Below, in pieces: positions 29,779 through 39,258 of a DNA stretch of 64,000 nucleotides; within the stretch, counting starts at the first letter, position 1; each line of letters starts with the position of its first letter. The DNA is taken from assembly GCF_026810445.1 (NCBI RefSeq), contig NZ_CP113949.1, positions 1,550,001-1,614,000 of the forward strand, read 5' to 3'. The notes below the pieces were generated by a model. The model saw only the letters and a list, made by a program, of their open reading frames with translations, was not told where the DNA came from and did no database searches. Origin of the DNA: Pseudomonas sp. BSw22131. GTDB taxonomy: Bacteria; Pseudomonadota; Gammaproteobacteria; Pseudomonadales; Pseudomonadaceae. The position numbers were made by a program, and so were the translations under genes.

Positions 29779-30275
29779 CCTTGCGAAACGCCGAAATATC
29801 GTGTGTCGGGCTGCATTGCCGATGGCTACGGCCAGCTTGGTCGACACATTATGTTTGGTATGACCCTGCCGATCTGCAGGGTCCTCATTTCGTCCTTGCC
29901 ATGCTTCGTTTCGCTTCCAGTCTCAGCATGCTCCACCCCGAACATGGGTTTCTGGATCGCTTCGCCTCGGCTACAGCCGAGTGCAACAGCACGAGCCCGC
30001 GAAAATCACGTACTTAAGAAGATAACGAGCGCTGCGCAGACAAAATATTGAAGTTTTGCCTGATTTTCGTTTCGTTTCGTTTCGTTTCGCAAAAGAAGTG
30101 CAGTGGAAAGCGTGAAACGCAAAGAATGCGGGTGGTTCCTGGCCACAACTCGATGCCAGTAGGAGCATGCGGATGATGCAAAACGAGAAGCGATTTTGTA
30201 GAATTTTGCACGCCTGTGCCGCCTGTCTCCAATGGTTGTTATAGGGGTCGACGCCATGCTTCACGGACCGCTTTT
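29779..30275. other. Non-coding region with tandem repeat
   Basis: About 500 bases without a recognisable gene between the transporter and an IS remnant. It contains a TTTCG tandem repeat (30065-30089). Confidence 0.4.
30065..30089. repeat. Tandem repeat (TTTCG)5
   Basis: Five perfect copies of the 5-base unit TTTCG. Not in any recognised gene, so its length is probably free to vary by slippage. Confidence 0.9.
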
Positions 30276-31018
30276 GGCCGATTCTGTTGAAAAAGTCGAT
30301 TTTTCAGGAAACGTGACGCTGAGCTTGGCCTCATCAAAGAACCTATTCACCACTGTTAAGTGGCTTTTCGATCCTTCGTTGACCGTTGCTGCTGTGTCAG
30401 TGGGTTAATTTGAGGGTTTTTGCTTGAAACAGGCGTACCTATCCTGTGGGGGGTGGCCCTTGAGATGTAAGTTTGGCCAGTCGGTGCAGGTTCTGTACCG
30501 CAGCCTCTAACGTGAACTCATCGGTCGCGCCACTCATCCCTCGTAGTCGCAAGCGATCCAGTTTCAAGATGCGCTTGAGGTGGGCGAATAACATTTCGAC
30601 CTTCTTGCGTTCGTGACGAGAGCGCACATATTCCGGCGTCTTCGCGATTCGCCGAGCCACATCGCGAGCCGCTTCATGAACACTGCGGGCGATCTCACGA
30701 ACCGCAGTGTTGTTCGGGCAGCGATAAGCGCTTGGGAAGCGCTTCAGCGAGCGCCTCCTCATCGAGTGCTTCGAGGTATTCACGGACAGCACGAGTGCTC
30801 AGAGACGGATCGCGCCAGTTGATCTCTTCATCGCCAGGCACGCCGTGTTGCCGACTCGCGTCCGCCTTGATAATGCTGGCGTCCACGGCAAAGCCTTCGC
30901 CGTCGCTCAGATCGAGACACCGATCAATGCTGCGCAGCCGGTGATTTGTTGGGATGTGGTCTTCAAGGTTTAACGAGTAAAACAGTCGATCCTGCCCACT
31001 CGATAACTGTCCCACCAT
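30276..31018 (-). mobile_element. IS1182-like insertion sequence, internally deleted
   Basis: The terminal sequence GGCCGATTCTGTTGAAAAAG at 30276 matches the inverted repeat of the MITE at 39061. The transposase frames on the minus strand start at 31018 (MVGQLSSGQDRLFYSLNLED) and finish at 30439 (RRLAKLTSQG-like end, here NLHRLAKLTSQGPPPTG). Segments expected between SIDRCLDLSD and GEGFAVDAS, and between LPKRLSLP and REIARSVHEAARD, are missing. So two internal deletions have removed most of the catalytic core. The outer end beyond 31018 is not recognisable. Confidence 0.8.
30439..31018 (-). pseudogene. IS1182-like transposase pseudogene
   Basis: N-terminal piece 30695-31018 and C-terminal piece from about 30720 to 30439 lie in different frames. 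The N-terminal piece keeps VDASIIKADASRQHGVPGDE and STRAVREYLEALDEEALAE; the C-terminal piece keeps RKKVEMLFAHLKRILKLDRL and LEAAVQNLHRLAKL. The middle of the transposase, including part of the DDE core, has been lost. Cannot be active. Confidence 0.82.
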
Positions 31019-31164
31019 GCTGCGTACTCTCCCGCTGGCCGATGAGCAGATTTTGCCTCAGGCCAAGCAGGAGAGCTACTTTGCAACGGAATCGAACCAA
31101 AGCCGCCCTTCGAGAAGGGTTACTGACGGTCAAAAGAGGTCAGTGACCCTATCCGCGCGCCGGC

Positions 31165-33291
31165 TCATAGCGTGTAGGACACACCAACCTGAACAGTACG
31201 AGGCTCTCCAGGGTAGGCATACACATTTCCGAACGCGCCCTCTTCGTAGTCTCGATCAAAAAGATTCCTCACATCAAGATTAAGCCTGATCTTGTCATTG
31301 ACCTTGTAGTAGGTCAGCAGATCGACGACGGCGTAGCTGCCCATGGTGAATGCCGTGTTAGCCGTCTGCCCGGCACGCTCACCGACGTATTTTCCACCGA
31401 CACCCAGACCCAGCCCCTTCATTGCGCCATCCTGAAACTCGTACATGTTGAGCAGGCTGAAACTGTTCTTCGGAATGTTCAACAGCCTTGTGCCCGATTC
31501 AAGCATGTTGTCTTTGGTCACTTCAGCGTCGACGTAGGCGTAACCGCCGATAACACGCCATTCAGGCGTAACGTTTCCCGCGACGTTGATGTCCAGCCCC
31601 CGACTGCGCACTTGGCCTGCCGCAACGCTGAAGGTTGAGTCGACCGGGTCTGTAGTCAGCACGTTACGCTTCTCGATCTGATAGATCGCGGCATCGACGC
31701 TGAGCTGGCGATCCAGCGCTTCCCATTTGACGCCAATCTCATAGGACTTGCCCTTTTCCGGTTCAAAGCCGCCGCCTTGACGACTCGCACCGGTGTTGGG
31801 CTTGAACGAGCGAGCAGTGTCGGCGTAGACCGCGATGGTGTTCGTCAGGTCGTAGATCAGGCCCACGCGAGGTGTCACCGCGTTGTCGCTCGCCTCCCAG
31901 CTTTTCGCACCTGCCACGTAAGTGTCGTAGTCATGCTCGAAACGCTCGAACCGCGCTCCCCCCAACAACCTCAAGCGCTCGGTAAGGGCCACTTGATCTT
32001 GCACGAAGGCCGCATAGGTTTTGAGATTTTCCTGGTCGTGGGTGGGTGTGCGGGTCAACGCAGGTCGCGGCTGACCGTAAACCGGATTGAAGATGTCGAT
32101 CGGATACGCGCTCACCGCGCCACTGGAACGTTGAATGATTGATTTGTAATCGTAGTCCTCGACCTCCACCCCGGTCAGCAAGGTATGGTCGAAGCCCATC
32201 GTCGAGAAGTGGCCGGTCAGGTTCAGCTGCGTGTCCTTGTCTGTCCACTCAAGCTTGCGGTAGTTGAAGTTGCGACCAAGGGTGCGACCGTCCGCAGCCA
32301 CGCCATTGGCTTCAATCGCGTTACCTTCCAAGGTACCGTCCAACCACTGGAAGCCGCCGGCCAGTGTCCAGTTTTCGTTGAGCAGGTGCTCGAAACGTAA
32401 TTGCGCCACGTTGTTGTCGTTGTGCAGCTTGCCGGCATCTTTCTCGCCAAAAAAGGTGTCCCGAGAAGCTGTGCCGATCTGGTTGGCGTAACGCGTAACG
32501 CCGCGATCCAGCGGGTGATTGTTACGCATGAAATCGCCCTCGAAAACGATCTTGGTGTCATCGGATGCTTGCCAGCTCAGGACTGGCGTGACGCCGTACC
32601 GCTCGGTTTCGACGTGATCCCTGAACGTATCACCTTCCTCTCCTATCAGGTTCAGCCGGTACGCCAACCGACCTTCATCGTCTAGCGGGCCAGACGCATC
32701 CAGGGTGCCACGGTTCATCCCCTGATCATCGAGCTGACTGCCCAGGGTCACGGTGCGCTCGGCAGTGGGCTGCTTGGATACTACGTTGAAAGTGCCGCCT
32801 GGATCGCCGCGGCCATACAAGGTCGTGGCCGGGCCACGGATGACCTCAAGACGTTCGATGGAGTTAGCGTCGGGCATATTGGGGTAGCCTCGATTGATCG
32901 GGAACCCGTTGCGATAGAACTCTCCCGTGGTGAAGCCACGTACAGTAAAGGTTGTGAGGCCTTGTCCTCCAAAATTGTTGGCCCTGCCAACACCACCTGC
33001 GTAGTCCAGCGCATCCTGCAGCCGCGTCGCACCCAGATCTTCAACTACATCCTTAGACACGACACTGATCGATTGCGGCGTTTCATGGATTGAGGTGTCG
33101 GTACGGGTGGCACTGGCCGAGCGAATGGCGTGATATCCATTCACCGGGCCGAGGGCCGACTCATAATCTGGGGTACCCACAATGTCTGTCGCCTCCAACT
33201 CCACACTGTGGGTTAAGACGGGAATCTCTTCAGCCCATGAAGAAGGAGAGCAAGCCTGGAGCACACAAAGGGAGAGCAACGTACGGCGCAT
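31165..33291 (-). CDS. TonB-dependent siderophore receptor
   Basis: 708 residues. Signal peptide LLSLCVLQACSPSSWA, then the plug domain (HETPQSISVVSKDVVEDLGA, LEVIRGPATTLYGRGDPGGT), then a 22-strand barrel ending VQVGVSYTL with the usual hydrophobic C-terminal strand. There is no extra N-terminal signalling domain, so it is not of the FpvA/FecA transducing kind. It resembles FhuA/FoxA-type ferric-siderophore receptors; the ligand cannot be read. No tonB or periplasmic binding gene nearby. A Fur-box-like sequence lies about 80 bases upstream. Confidence 0.92.
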   Translation of the reverse strand: MRRTLLSLCVLQACSPSSWAEEIPVLTHSVELEATDIVGTPDYESALGPVNGYHAIRSASATRTDTSIHETPQSISVVSKDVVEDLGATRLQDALDYAGGVGRANNFGGQGLTTFTVRGFTTGEFYRNGFPINRGYPNMPDANSIERLEVIRGPATTLYGRGDPGGTFNVVSKQPTAERTVTLGSQLDDQGMNRGTLDASGPLDDEGRLAYRLNLIGEEGDTFRDHVETERYGVTPVLSWQASDDTKIVFEGDFMRNNHPLDRGVTRYANQIGTASRDTFFGEKDAGKLHNDNNVAQLRFEHLLNENWTLAGGFQWLDGTLEGNAIEANGVAADGRTLGRNFNYRKLEWTDKDTQLNLTGHFSTMGFDHTLLTGVEVEDYDYKSIIQRSSGAVSAYPIDIFNPVYGQPRPALTRTPTHDQENLKTYAAFVQDQVALTERLRLLGGARFERFEHDYDTYVAGAKSWEASDNAVTPRVGLIYDLTNTIAVYADTARSFKPNTGASRQGGGFEPEKGKSYEIGVKWEALDRQLSVDAAIYQIEKRNVLTTDPVDSTFSVAAGQVRSRGLDINVAGNVTPEWRVIGGYAYVDAEVTKDNMLESGTRLLNIPKNSFSLLNMYEFQDGAMKGLGLGVGGKYVGERAGQTANTAFTMGSYAVVDLLTYYKVNDKIRLNLDVRNLFDRDYEEGAFGNVYAYPGEPRTVQVGVSYTL

Positions 33292-33368
33292 CGACGGGAA
33301 GCCTTAGCTAGGAGAAAGACATGTTGGCGTCCATGCCAAATTAGTGCGAATGATATTTGATAAGCCTC

Positions 33369-33387
33369 GGTAATGATATGTATTGCT
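33369..33387. promoter_or_regulatory. Possible Fur box
   Basis: GGTAATGATATGTATTGCT matches about 12 of 19 positions of the Fur consensus, and a further AATGATATTTGATAA sequence is next to it at 33349. Position upstream of a TonB receptor makes it plausible but the match is modest. Confidence 0.35.
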
Positions 33388-33583
33388 ATTCGTCAGCTTC
33401 CGATTCGTACGGCAGGTGCCGCTTAGCGCGCTCGAAATCCTGCGCGGCGCTACATGCATCGGAATCTACGCTTCCTCCGAGCCGGCAACAGGCGAGTTCT
33501 GCGCCCAGTGTGGTTCGACTGTGTTCTCGTCGATCACAAGGCGAGTCTGCCAACTGAATGTCGATAGCGCTGGGCACGCTTGA
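33383..33583 (+). pseudogene. Fragment of a GFA-domain (formaldehyde-activating-like) protein
   Basis: The translated segment PLSALEILRG, then YASSEPATGEFCAQCGSTVF, fits the middle of GFA-family zinc proteins, including the late CxxC pair. Only about 66 codons remain, and both the N-terminal cysteines and the C-terminal part are missing. Likely a remnant. Confidence 0.4.
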
Positions 33584-33747
33584 TACACCTTTCCTGCCTC
33601 AAACGCAGACGCACGTTCATATCGAATCAGCAGCCCGCTGCTAGACGCCATCCAATTCATGTCCTCAGGTTGACTGACCGCTCTGGGTCGACTGCTGTCC
33701 TTCTTCCACGAAGGGCATGCCAGACCTCCACCAGCGGAGGCAATGAC

Positions 33748-34365
33748 ATGAAGGCAAAAACCACTTCCCCATATCAGCCTTGGAATAAAGGCAAACTGGT
33801 CGGTCAGAAATCACCGCTCCGCCTGCGTGACATCTGGGGCATCAGGATCAGACTTGAGCTTGCCCAACGTAAGGGGTCTCGCCCTTTTCGATTTAGCAAT
33901 CGACAGCAAGCTCCGTGCATGCGATTTGAAGAAGCTACGTGTCCGTGATGTCGCGCACGGAAATAATGTTGCTGCCAGGGCGATGGTAATGCAGCGAAAG
34001 ACACAACGGCCCGTCCAATTCGAGATCACTGCGCAAACGCGACTCGCCGTGGAAGTATGGGTACAACAGGCTCGACTTAGAAATGAGGACTACCTGTTTC
34101 CAAGTCGGTTAAAAACTTCGGAGCACCTTTCCACGCGCCAATACTTACGTATCGTCAAAGCTTGGGTTTCTTCCATCGGTCTCAACCCAGTGCCGTATGG
34201 CCCCCATACGATGCGCCGTACAAAAGCTTCGCTGATCTATCGCAGAAAAAAAACCTCAGAGCCGTACAGATCCTTCTTGGCCACACCAAGCTGGAAAGCA
34301 CGGTCAGGCATCTTGGCATCGAAGTGGACGACGCACGCGAGATGGCCGAGCAGACTGAGGTTTGA
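33748..34365 (+). pseudogene. Site-specific integrase (tyrosine recombinase), two frameshifts
   Basis: Starts MKAKTTSPYQPWNKGKLVGQ, a typical opening for a common proteobacterial integrase. A first frameshift near 33875 moves to LALFDLAIDSKLRACDLKKL (catalytic Arg I), then MRRTKASLIYRR. A second frameshift is in a run of eight A at about 34245, with one A too many; after it comes RAVQILLGHTKLESTVRHLG with the late catalytic residues and final GIEVDDAREMAEQTEV. All parts of the gene are present, so decay is recent. Confidence 0.85.
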
Positions 34366-34500
34366 CTACTCAACGGCGATGGGACAGTTTCCCCGTCGCT
34401 GTCGGCGAAAAGCAGCCGCTCGGTACTGAGCTCAATTGTCGAAAGCGGCAGTGTGAAGACCTCGTCACAGTTGCCCTTCTGCTTCGTCAGAACGCATGCA

Positions 34501-35874
34501 TTAATCGACCTCCTTACCCACGCACATCTGACTGATTAATCTGGCGTCACTTAGCAGATCCATAGCCATGACGGTCTTACTCAACTTTGCAGCGGCATCG
34601 CTACCCATTGCCTTGGCCGCATTGTGCTGGAACTTGGTCATGATGCTTTCCAGTGGCGCGGGTTTATCGGAAGTCCTGCCATAGGGGCTGTGCAACTGCA
34701 ACGAAAAGCATTGTCCGTCACGCAGCTCGATGCGCAGGTGCGTCAGATAATTACCCGGTTCGGCTATCGATGGCGTCGGATGGGGTGCTGCGTGGATTAG
34801 CTGCATCAGAGCGAACGCTGCACTGTCGTTAACGGCGCTCTGGCCGAAGCTGTCCAGCACGATATGGCCGTCGAGCAGCGCGCGCGCGAGGCAATATTGG
34901 ACGCTGAACTTGGCGTCCAGGCCATTTCGCAGCTGCGGCCGGTTGACATGGGTCAAGCGCAGAGGATGTATGAGCACTTCAATGCTGGAAACGTCCTGTG
35001 GGGCGAAACCGTGCTCATTGCGAAGGGTGAACAGTGCATCCAGGGCGGCATGGGTACTGTCGCAGCAGGGATACAGCTTGATACCGATGCCTGGCTCGAC
35101 GATATCCAAGGGGCTTGCCCAATGCTCCAGTGCAAGATGGGGCCTGTAGGTTCCCGCGCCGTTGAAAACCTCGAAGAAGCCTTGGCGATGCTCCAAAGCA
35201 TCCAGGCTTGCAGTAAAGCCGCCCTCGGCCAGGAGGGCTGCCATCAGGCCGTTTCTGGCGGCGTGCCCCACATGATAGGGTTTGGTCATAGTGCCAAAAT
35301 TAGCTTTCACACCCGAGGCCAGGGACACGCAAAGTGCCAAGGCTGATGCTGTCCTCGCCTCGTCCAGCCCGAGCAGTTTGGCGCTGGCCGCCGCCGCACC
35401 GAACACCCCCAGCGTCGCCGTGGGATGCCAGCCTTTATCGTAATGATGGAAGTTTACGCTACGCGCCAGCCGCGTTTGCGTTTCAAAGCCTGCAATATAG
35501 GCCAGCAAAAGCTGCTGGCCCGTGCACTCGCGACTGGCAGCCAGTGCCAGCAATGCCGGAATTAAAGGCGCCGTGGGATGGCCACCCATGGCGATGTTCA
35601 CATCATCGAAGTCCAGAGCATGTGCCGCAGCACCATTGACAAGGGCGGCGCATAACGGCTCCAGTTTTTCACTTCTGCCCCATACCGGCACGGCGCCAAT
35701 GGTGTTCAAGCCTGGGGTCCGCAGGAGCGTTTGCACCACCGGCTCGCGTGCGCCCGCCAAGGCACAGCCCAACGTGTCGAGAATGGAGATCTTTGCATTC
35801 AACAGGGCTTGAGGTTCCAGCTGTTCAAACGCTATTTCACAGATGCGCGCCGCTAGCGCTGATGTCAGATTCAT
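34501..35874 (-). CDS. MmgE/PrpD-family protein
   Basis: 457 residues from ATG 35874 (MNLTSALAARICEIAFEQL); the open frame continues upstream to 36111 but into the intergenic and transporter side. Family features are NGAAAHALDFDD, GGHPTAPLIPALLALA, and KLYPCCDSTHAALDAL. Members include 2-methylcitrate dehydratase and cis-aconitate decarboxylase, so a tricarboxylate-like substrate is expected but not proven. It follows the CitMHS gene by about 100 bases in the same direction, so uptake and conversion are probably coupled. Confidence 0.87.
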   Translation of the reverse strand: MNLTSALAARICEIAFEQLEPQALLNAKISILDTLGCALAGAREPVVQTLLRTPGLNTIGAVPVWGRSEKLEPLCAALVNGAAAHALDFDDVNIAMGGHPTAPLIPALLALAASRECTGQQLLLAYIAGFETQTRLARSVNFHHYDKGWHPTATLGVFGAAAASAKLLGLDEARTASALALCVSLASGVKANFGTMTKPYHVGHAARNGLMAALLAEGGFTASLDALEHRQGFFEVFNGAGTYRPHLALEHWASPLDIVEPGIGIKLYPCCDSTHAALDALFTLRNEHGFAPQDVSSIEVLIHPLRLTHVNRPQLRNGLDAKFSVQYCLARALLDGHIVLDSFGQSAVNDSAAFALMQLIHAAPHPTPSIAEPGNYLTHLRIELRDGQCFSLQLHSPYGRTSDKPAPLESIMTKFQHNAAKAMGSDAAAKLSKTVMAMDLLSDARLISQMCVGKEVD

Positions 35875-35978
35875 GATCAGTCCAGTTTTGAGGATGGAAC
35901 ACTGACGGCGTGCGCCAGTAAGGTGACCACAGAGGGTCAGGTCGCGGAGATGGCCGAGTGGCGTTGTCGGCTGTCCTG

Positions 35979-37277
35979 CTACGCCATGACTGAGATCGCT
36001 CCCGAGAGTACGGCGAACCCCAGATAAGCAAGCGAGGCGAGCAATACCCATTTCCAGGCAAATTTCTGGAAGTCGCCAAGGTCTGCTTTGATGATCCCGA
36101 GCAATGCCCAAAGCGGTGCAGATGCCGGTCCGATCGAGTGGGCCATTTGCCCGATGACGGCTGCACGGGCAATGTCCATTGGAGGGATGCCATAACGCCC
36201 GGCCATTTCTGCCAGCACCGGCACGATGCCGAAGAAATAGGCATCGTTAGCCATGAAGAAACTCAAGGGGATGCTTATCAGGGCGGTCGCCAACGGAATC
36301 AGCGAACCCAAGTGCTCCGGTAGTCCACCCACAAAGGCCTCGGCCATGGCCGTGGTCATTCCAGTTTGGGTCAGGATGCCGGTGAAAACCCCAGCACCCA
36401 ACACCAGCATCACCACAGGAACCGCACTCGCGGCGTGCCTTTGTATGACCGCTCCCTGTTCAGAAGCACGGGGAACGTTGACTAACAGCGCGATAACGAA
36501 ACCTGCAATAAACAAAACCATCAGGTTTGCGATGCCCAGCACCAGGCAGACCAAAAGCAGAACAGTGAGCGCCGCATTGAATACCGTTCGCCAATTGGTG
36601 GCGTGCTCGACATGGCAACTCTCGGCCATGATCTGTGCTGAAACCTCTGCAATGTGTTTTGGGTCGATGGCCTTGCGCGCTTTGCGGCCCAGCACGTAGG
36701 CAATCAGGCAGACAAAAGCGCATGACAACACCATTGGGCCAATCATGGCCGTGAAGTACTCGCTGGCGTCCAGATGCAGGATGCTGATTGCTCGGGTGGC
36801 GGCGCCCCCCCATGGCGTGGTGCCCGACACAGTTCCCAGCGCCATGGTAGCGACGGTGGCAATGATCAAGGGATTGATGTGCAGCCTTTTATAAATGGGC
36901 AGGAAGGCTGAACAGATGATCATGTAGCTCGTCGTTCCATCGCCATCCAGCGCCACCAGGCAGGCCAGCACCGCCGTACCCACGCAAATGTTTACCGGGT
37001 CGCCCTTTGAAACGCGAATGATCAAGCGCGACAAGGGATCGAACAAACGGGCGTCCATCATCAAGCCGAAATACAACACCGCGAATAGCAAGAGTACAGC
37101 GGTGGGCGCCACCGTCTTGATTCCTGCCGCGATCATTTCGCCCAGTTGTGCTCCTTGCCCCAGAACCAAAAGAACCAGCGCCGGAATCACGATGATTGCG
37201 ACGAACGCGGTCATCCATTTGCGGATAACGCACAGCATAAACATCGCCAGTGTGGCGAAACCGAGGAAGGCCAGCAT
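35979..37277 (-). CDS. CitMHS-family (citrate-type) transporter
   Basis: 432 residues, about 12 membrane helices. Family features: MLAFLGFATLAMFMLCVIRK at the start, then ALDGDGTTSYMIICSAFLPI and SGTTPWGGAATRAISIL. The family imports metal-citrate or related tricarboxylates by proton symport. First gene of the CitMHS-MmgE/PrpD pair, divergent from a LysR regulator that probably controls it. Confidence 0.9.
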   Translation of the reverse strand: MLAFLGFATLAMFMLCVIRKWMTAFVAIIVIPALVLLVLGQGAQLGEMIAAGIKTVAPTAVLLLFAVLYFGLMMDARLFDPLSRLIIRVSKGDPVNICVGTAVLACLVALDGDGTTSYMIICSAFLPIYKRLHINPLIIATVATMALGTVSGTTPWGGAATRAISILHLDASEYFTAMIGPMVLSCAFVCLIAYVLGRKARKAIDPKHIAEVSAQIMAESCHVEHATNWRTVFNAALTVLLLVCLVLGIANLMVLFIAGFVIALLVNVPRASEQGAVIQRHAASAVPVVMLVLGAGVFTGILTQTGMTTAMAEAFVGGLPEHLGSLIPLATALISIPLSFFMANDAYFFGIVPVLAEMAGRYGIPPMDIARAAVIGQMAHSIGPASAPLWALLGIIKADLGDFQKFAWKWVLLASLAYLGFAVLSGAISVMA

Positions 37278-37450
37278 TTCGGTTCCTCCTCAATTGGCGT
37301 ATGTGGGGCGAGAAACAACCGAAGACCGGGTATTGAGCGGTGAGCAACCCAGGCGGTTAAGTTGGCGAGTCATGAAGTGAACCTCTTGTTTTTGTTATGT
37401 CTTGGGGTGAGCCCTAGAAAAGAAGCCAGGGCCGACGAAAAAAATATATC

Positions 37451-37469
37451 AATGCTCGATTGTTAAGCA
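37451..37469. promoter_or_regulatory. LysR-type binding site candidate
   Basis: ATGCT-N9-AGCAT contains the T-N11-A pattern bound by LysR regulators. It lies in the divergent promoter between the CitMHS gene and the LysR gene; another ATGCT half-site is at 37478-37482. Confidence 0.5.
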
Positions 37470-37527
37470 TAACGACAAATGCTAAACACTGAATGTAGCT
37501 GCGCTTAAACCTAAAAAGGACCCCTGA

Positions 37528-38418
37528 ATGAAGCTTGATATCGAGAAACTGCGGGTGGTAGCTCAGGTGGGCCGAGTAGGATCCATGACTGCGGCAGCGC
37601 GAAGCCTGCATTTGACGCCATCGGCGATTTCTCAGACCGTCCAACGGGTTGAAGCCATGATCGGGCTCGCGCTGTTCGAACGCCGGCCACACGGGATGGT
37701 GCTCACCGATGCAGGAGAGCGGGTCGTGCGTCGGGTCAGTCTGATGGAAGCCCAGTTGGCGCAGCTTGAAAACGAGTTGCACAGTGTGGCGCAGGGTCGC
37801 TCCGGGCATTTGTCGCTGGGGGTTTTCCCGACGCTTGCCTCGTCGCTGTTACCGCGCATCGTCACAGACTTTCGGGCCCATCACCCGGACATCACCTTGA
37901 ATGTGCGCAGCACAAGATTGGCTGCGTTGCGCAGCCTCGTTGTGTCTGGTGAGCTCGACCTCGCGGTTACCTGGACCTATCCGTGGCTGACTGAATCTTC
38001 ACCAGCGATTCAATTAAGGACCGATCCTACGGTGGTCTTGCTGCCTGTCGGACACCCCCTCGAGAAGGAACCAGGGCCTGTGAGCCTCCAGCGTCTTGAT
38101 GAGGAAGCCTGGATATGCAGATCAGACGGGCACGAAATCACAGAGTTATTGCACCGCGCATCTGCCCACTGCAATTTCACCCCGCGTATCGCCATGCTCG
38201 CAAACGACTATCAGGAGACACAAGCGATGGTGGCCGCCGGGTTGGGCGTTGCCCTGGCGCCTAAGCTATCCACCACCACCTGCCGGGCAGACATTGTTGT
38301 GCGAGACATGGATGATTCCATGCCTTCACGGCAACTTCACTTAGTCCAGCCATCTAATCGAAGCAGCCCGGCGGTTCAACCAATGATCGAGTTACTATGC
38401 AGTTTATTAAGCGATTAG
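37528..38418 (+). CDS. LysR-family transcriptional regulator
   Basis: 296 residues. HTH: VGSMTAAARSLHLTPSAISQ then TVQRVEAMIGLALFERR; effector domain GRSGHLSLGVFPTLASSLLP onward. Divergent from the CitMHS-MmgE/PrpD pair and therefore its likely regulator, with a tricarboxylate-type coinducer expected. Good coding frame and normal length. Confidence 0.9.
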   Translation: MKLDIEKLRVVAQVGRVGSMTAAARSLHLTPSAISQTVQRVEAMIGLALFERRPHGMVLTDAGERVVRRVSLMEAQLAQLENELHSVAQGRSGHLSLGVFPTLASSLLPRIVTDFRAHHPDITLNVRSTRLAALRSLVVSGELDLAVTWTYPWLTESSPAIQLRTDPTVVLLPVGHPLEKEPGPVSLQRLDEEAWICRSDGHEITELLHRASAHCNFTPRIAMLANDYQETQAMVAAGLGVALAPKLSTTTCRADIVVRDMDDSMPSRQLHLVQPSNRSSPAVQPMIELLCSLLSD

Positions 38419-38592
38419 ACGCCGACGACGGCATCGCAAAGTCTAGCATCAGACTAGCGAGCTAGCGCTGGTTCAGTACCGGACGTAGTCAGATTTCAAC
38501 GAGTAAGATCAAACTTCAGTTCAGCTGATCGCTCCCTTTTGGCGGAAGACTGCTGTAACCGACTAATCGCTATCGGCCAATGCGGTGATTTT

Positions 38593-39060
38593 TCAGAGAC
38601 CTGCCGATCTCTGTGTTGGGCGTGAATGCGATGTTTGCAACACCGTCAAGAGGACTCCTGCTGTCATAGTTTCAGCGATTGACGTCCCGTCAATTTGTAT
38701 AACCGGGGGTGGTTGCCGTGACAACCATCGCTCGTGCCAAGCCCGGTTGTGCCCCGAAAAGTCTGGATTATCGTACTGTGAAGCCCATTCTTTGAAACCC
38801 ACATGTATTTCATGCATGTCCCCACCTGGCGCTATACGATCCCCAAAGCGGGACTTCTCACGAGCCGCCAGCCGATCAAGGCGTACAGGTGTTGGCGTCA
38901 CCACGAAACACTATCAACTCAGCTTCAGCCAGTAGTGCATCTCCCCAGACCATGCAGCTACCAGTTAGTACCCAATCATTCTCGCCAGATGCCTGCTGGA
39001 TCAACTTCACGCGCTCGCAGACCTGCCGTTTGGTACATCTATTGTTTGAGCGTCTTCTAT
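38593..39060 (-). pseudogene. AAA/adenylate-kinase-like protein, truncated and frameshifted
   Basis: Two frames join near 38900: DWVLTGSCMVWGDALLAEAE (39,000 side), then VTPTPVRLDRLAAREKSRFG and DRIAPGGDMHEIHVGFKEW. This order fits the second half of small P-loop kinases of the AAA/adenylate-kinase type that carry a GDRxxPGGDM loop. The P-loop half is absent: the MITE starting at 39061 lies exactly at the break. Confidence 0.65.
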
Positions 39061-39247
39061 GGGTCGATTCTGTTGAAAAAATCGGCCTTGATTTTTGAGC
39101 TAAAAAGTACGCGTCGGACATTGAAATCTTGAATGTCAACGGAGCGTGTCAGGCTGAGATTTCACGCAGCAACGTGCTGATAAAGAAGCTTTCGTCGTTC
39201 CATCCTACGACGTTTTTAAAAGCTGACTTTTTCAACAGAATCGACCC
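39061..39247. mobile_element. 187-bp MITE with 23-bp terminal inverted repeats
   Basis: The left end GGGTCGATTCTGTTGAAAAA (39061) and right end (reverse complement from 39247) match over 23 bases with one mismatch. No coding capacity. The ends share GATTCTGTTGAAAAAGTC with the IS1182-like remnant at 30276, so it could be moved in trans by that type of transposase. It sits between a truncated kinase gene and a truncated aminotransferase gene. Confidence 0.85.
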
Positions 39248-39258
39248 ATTACTGCCGG

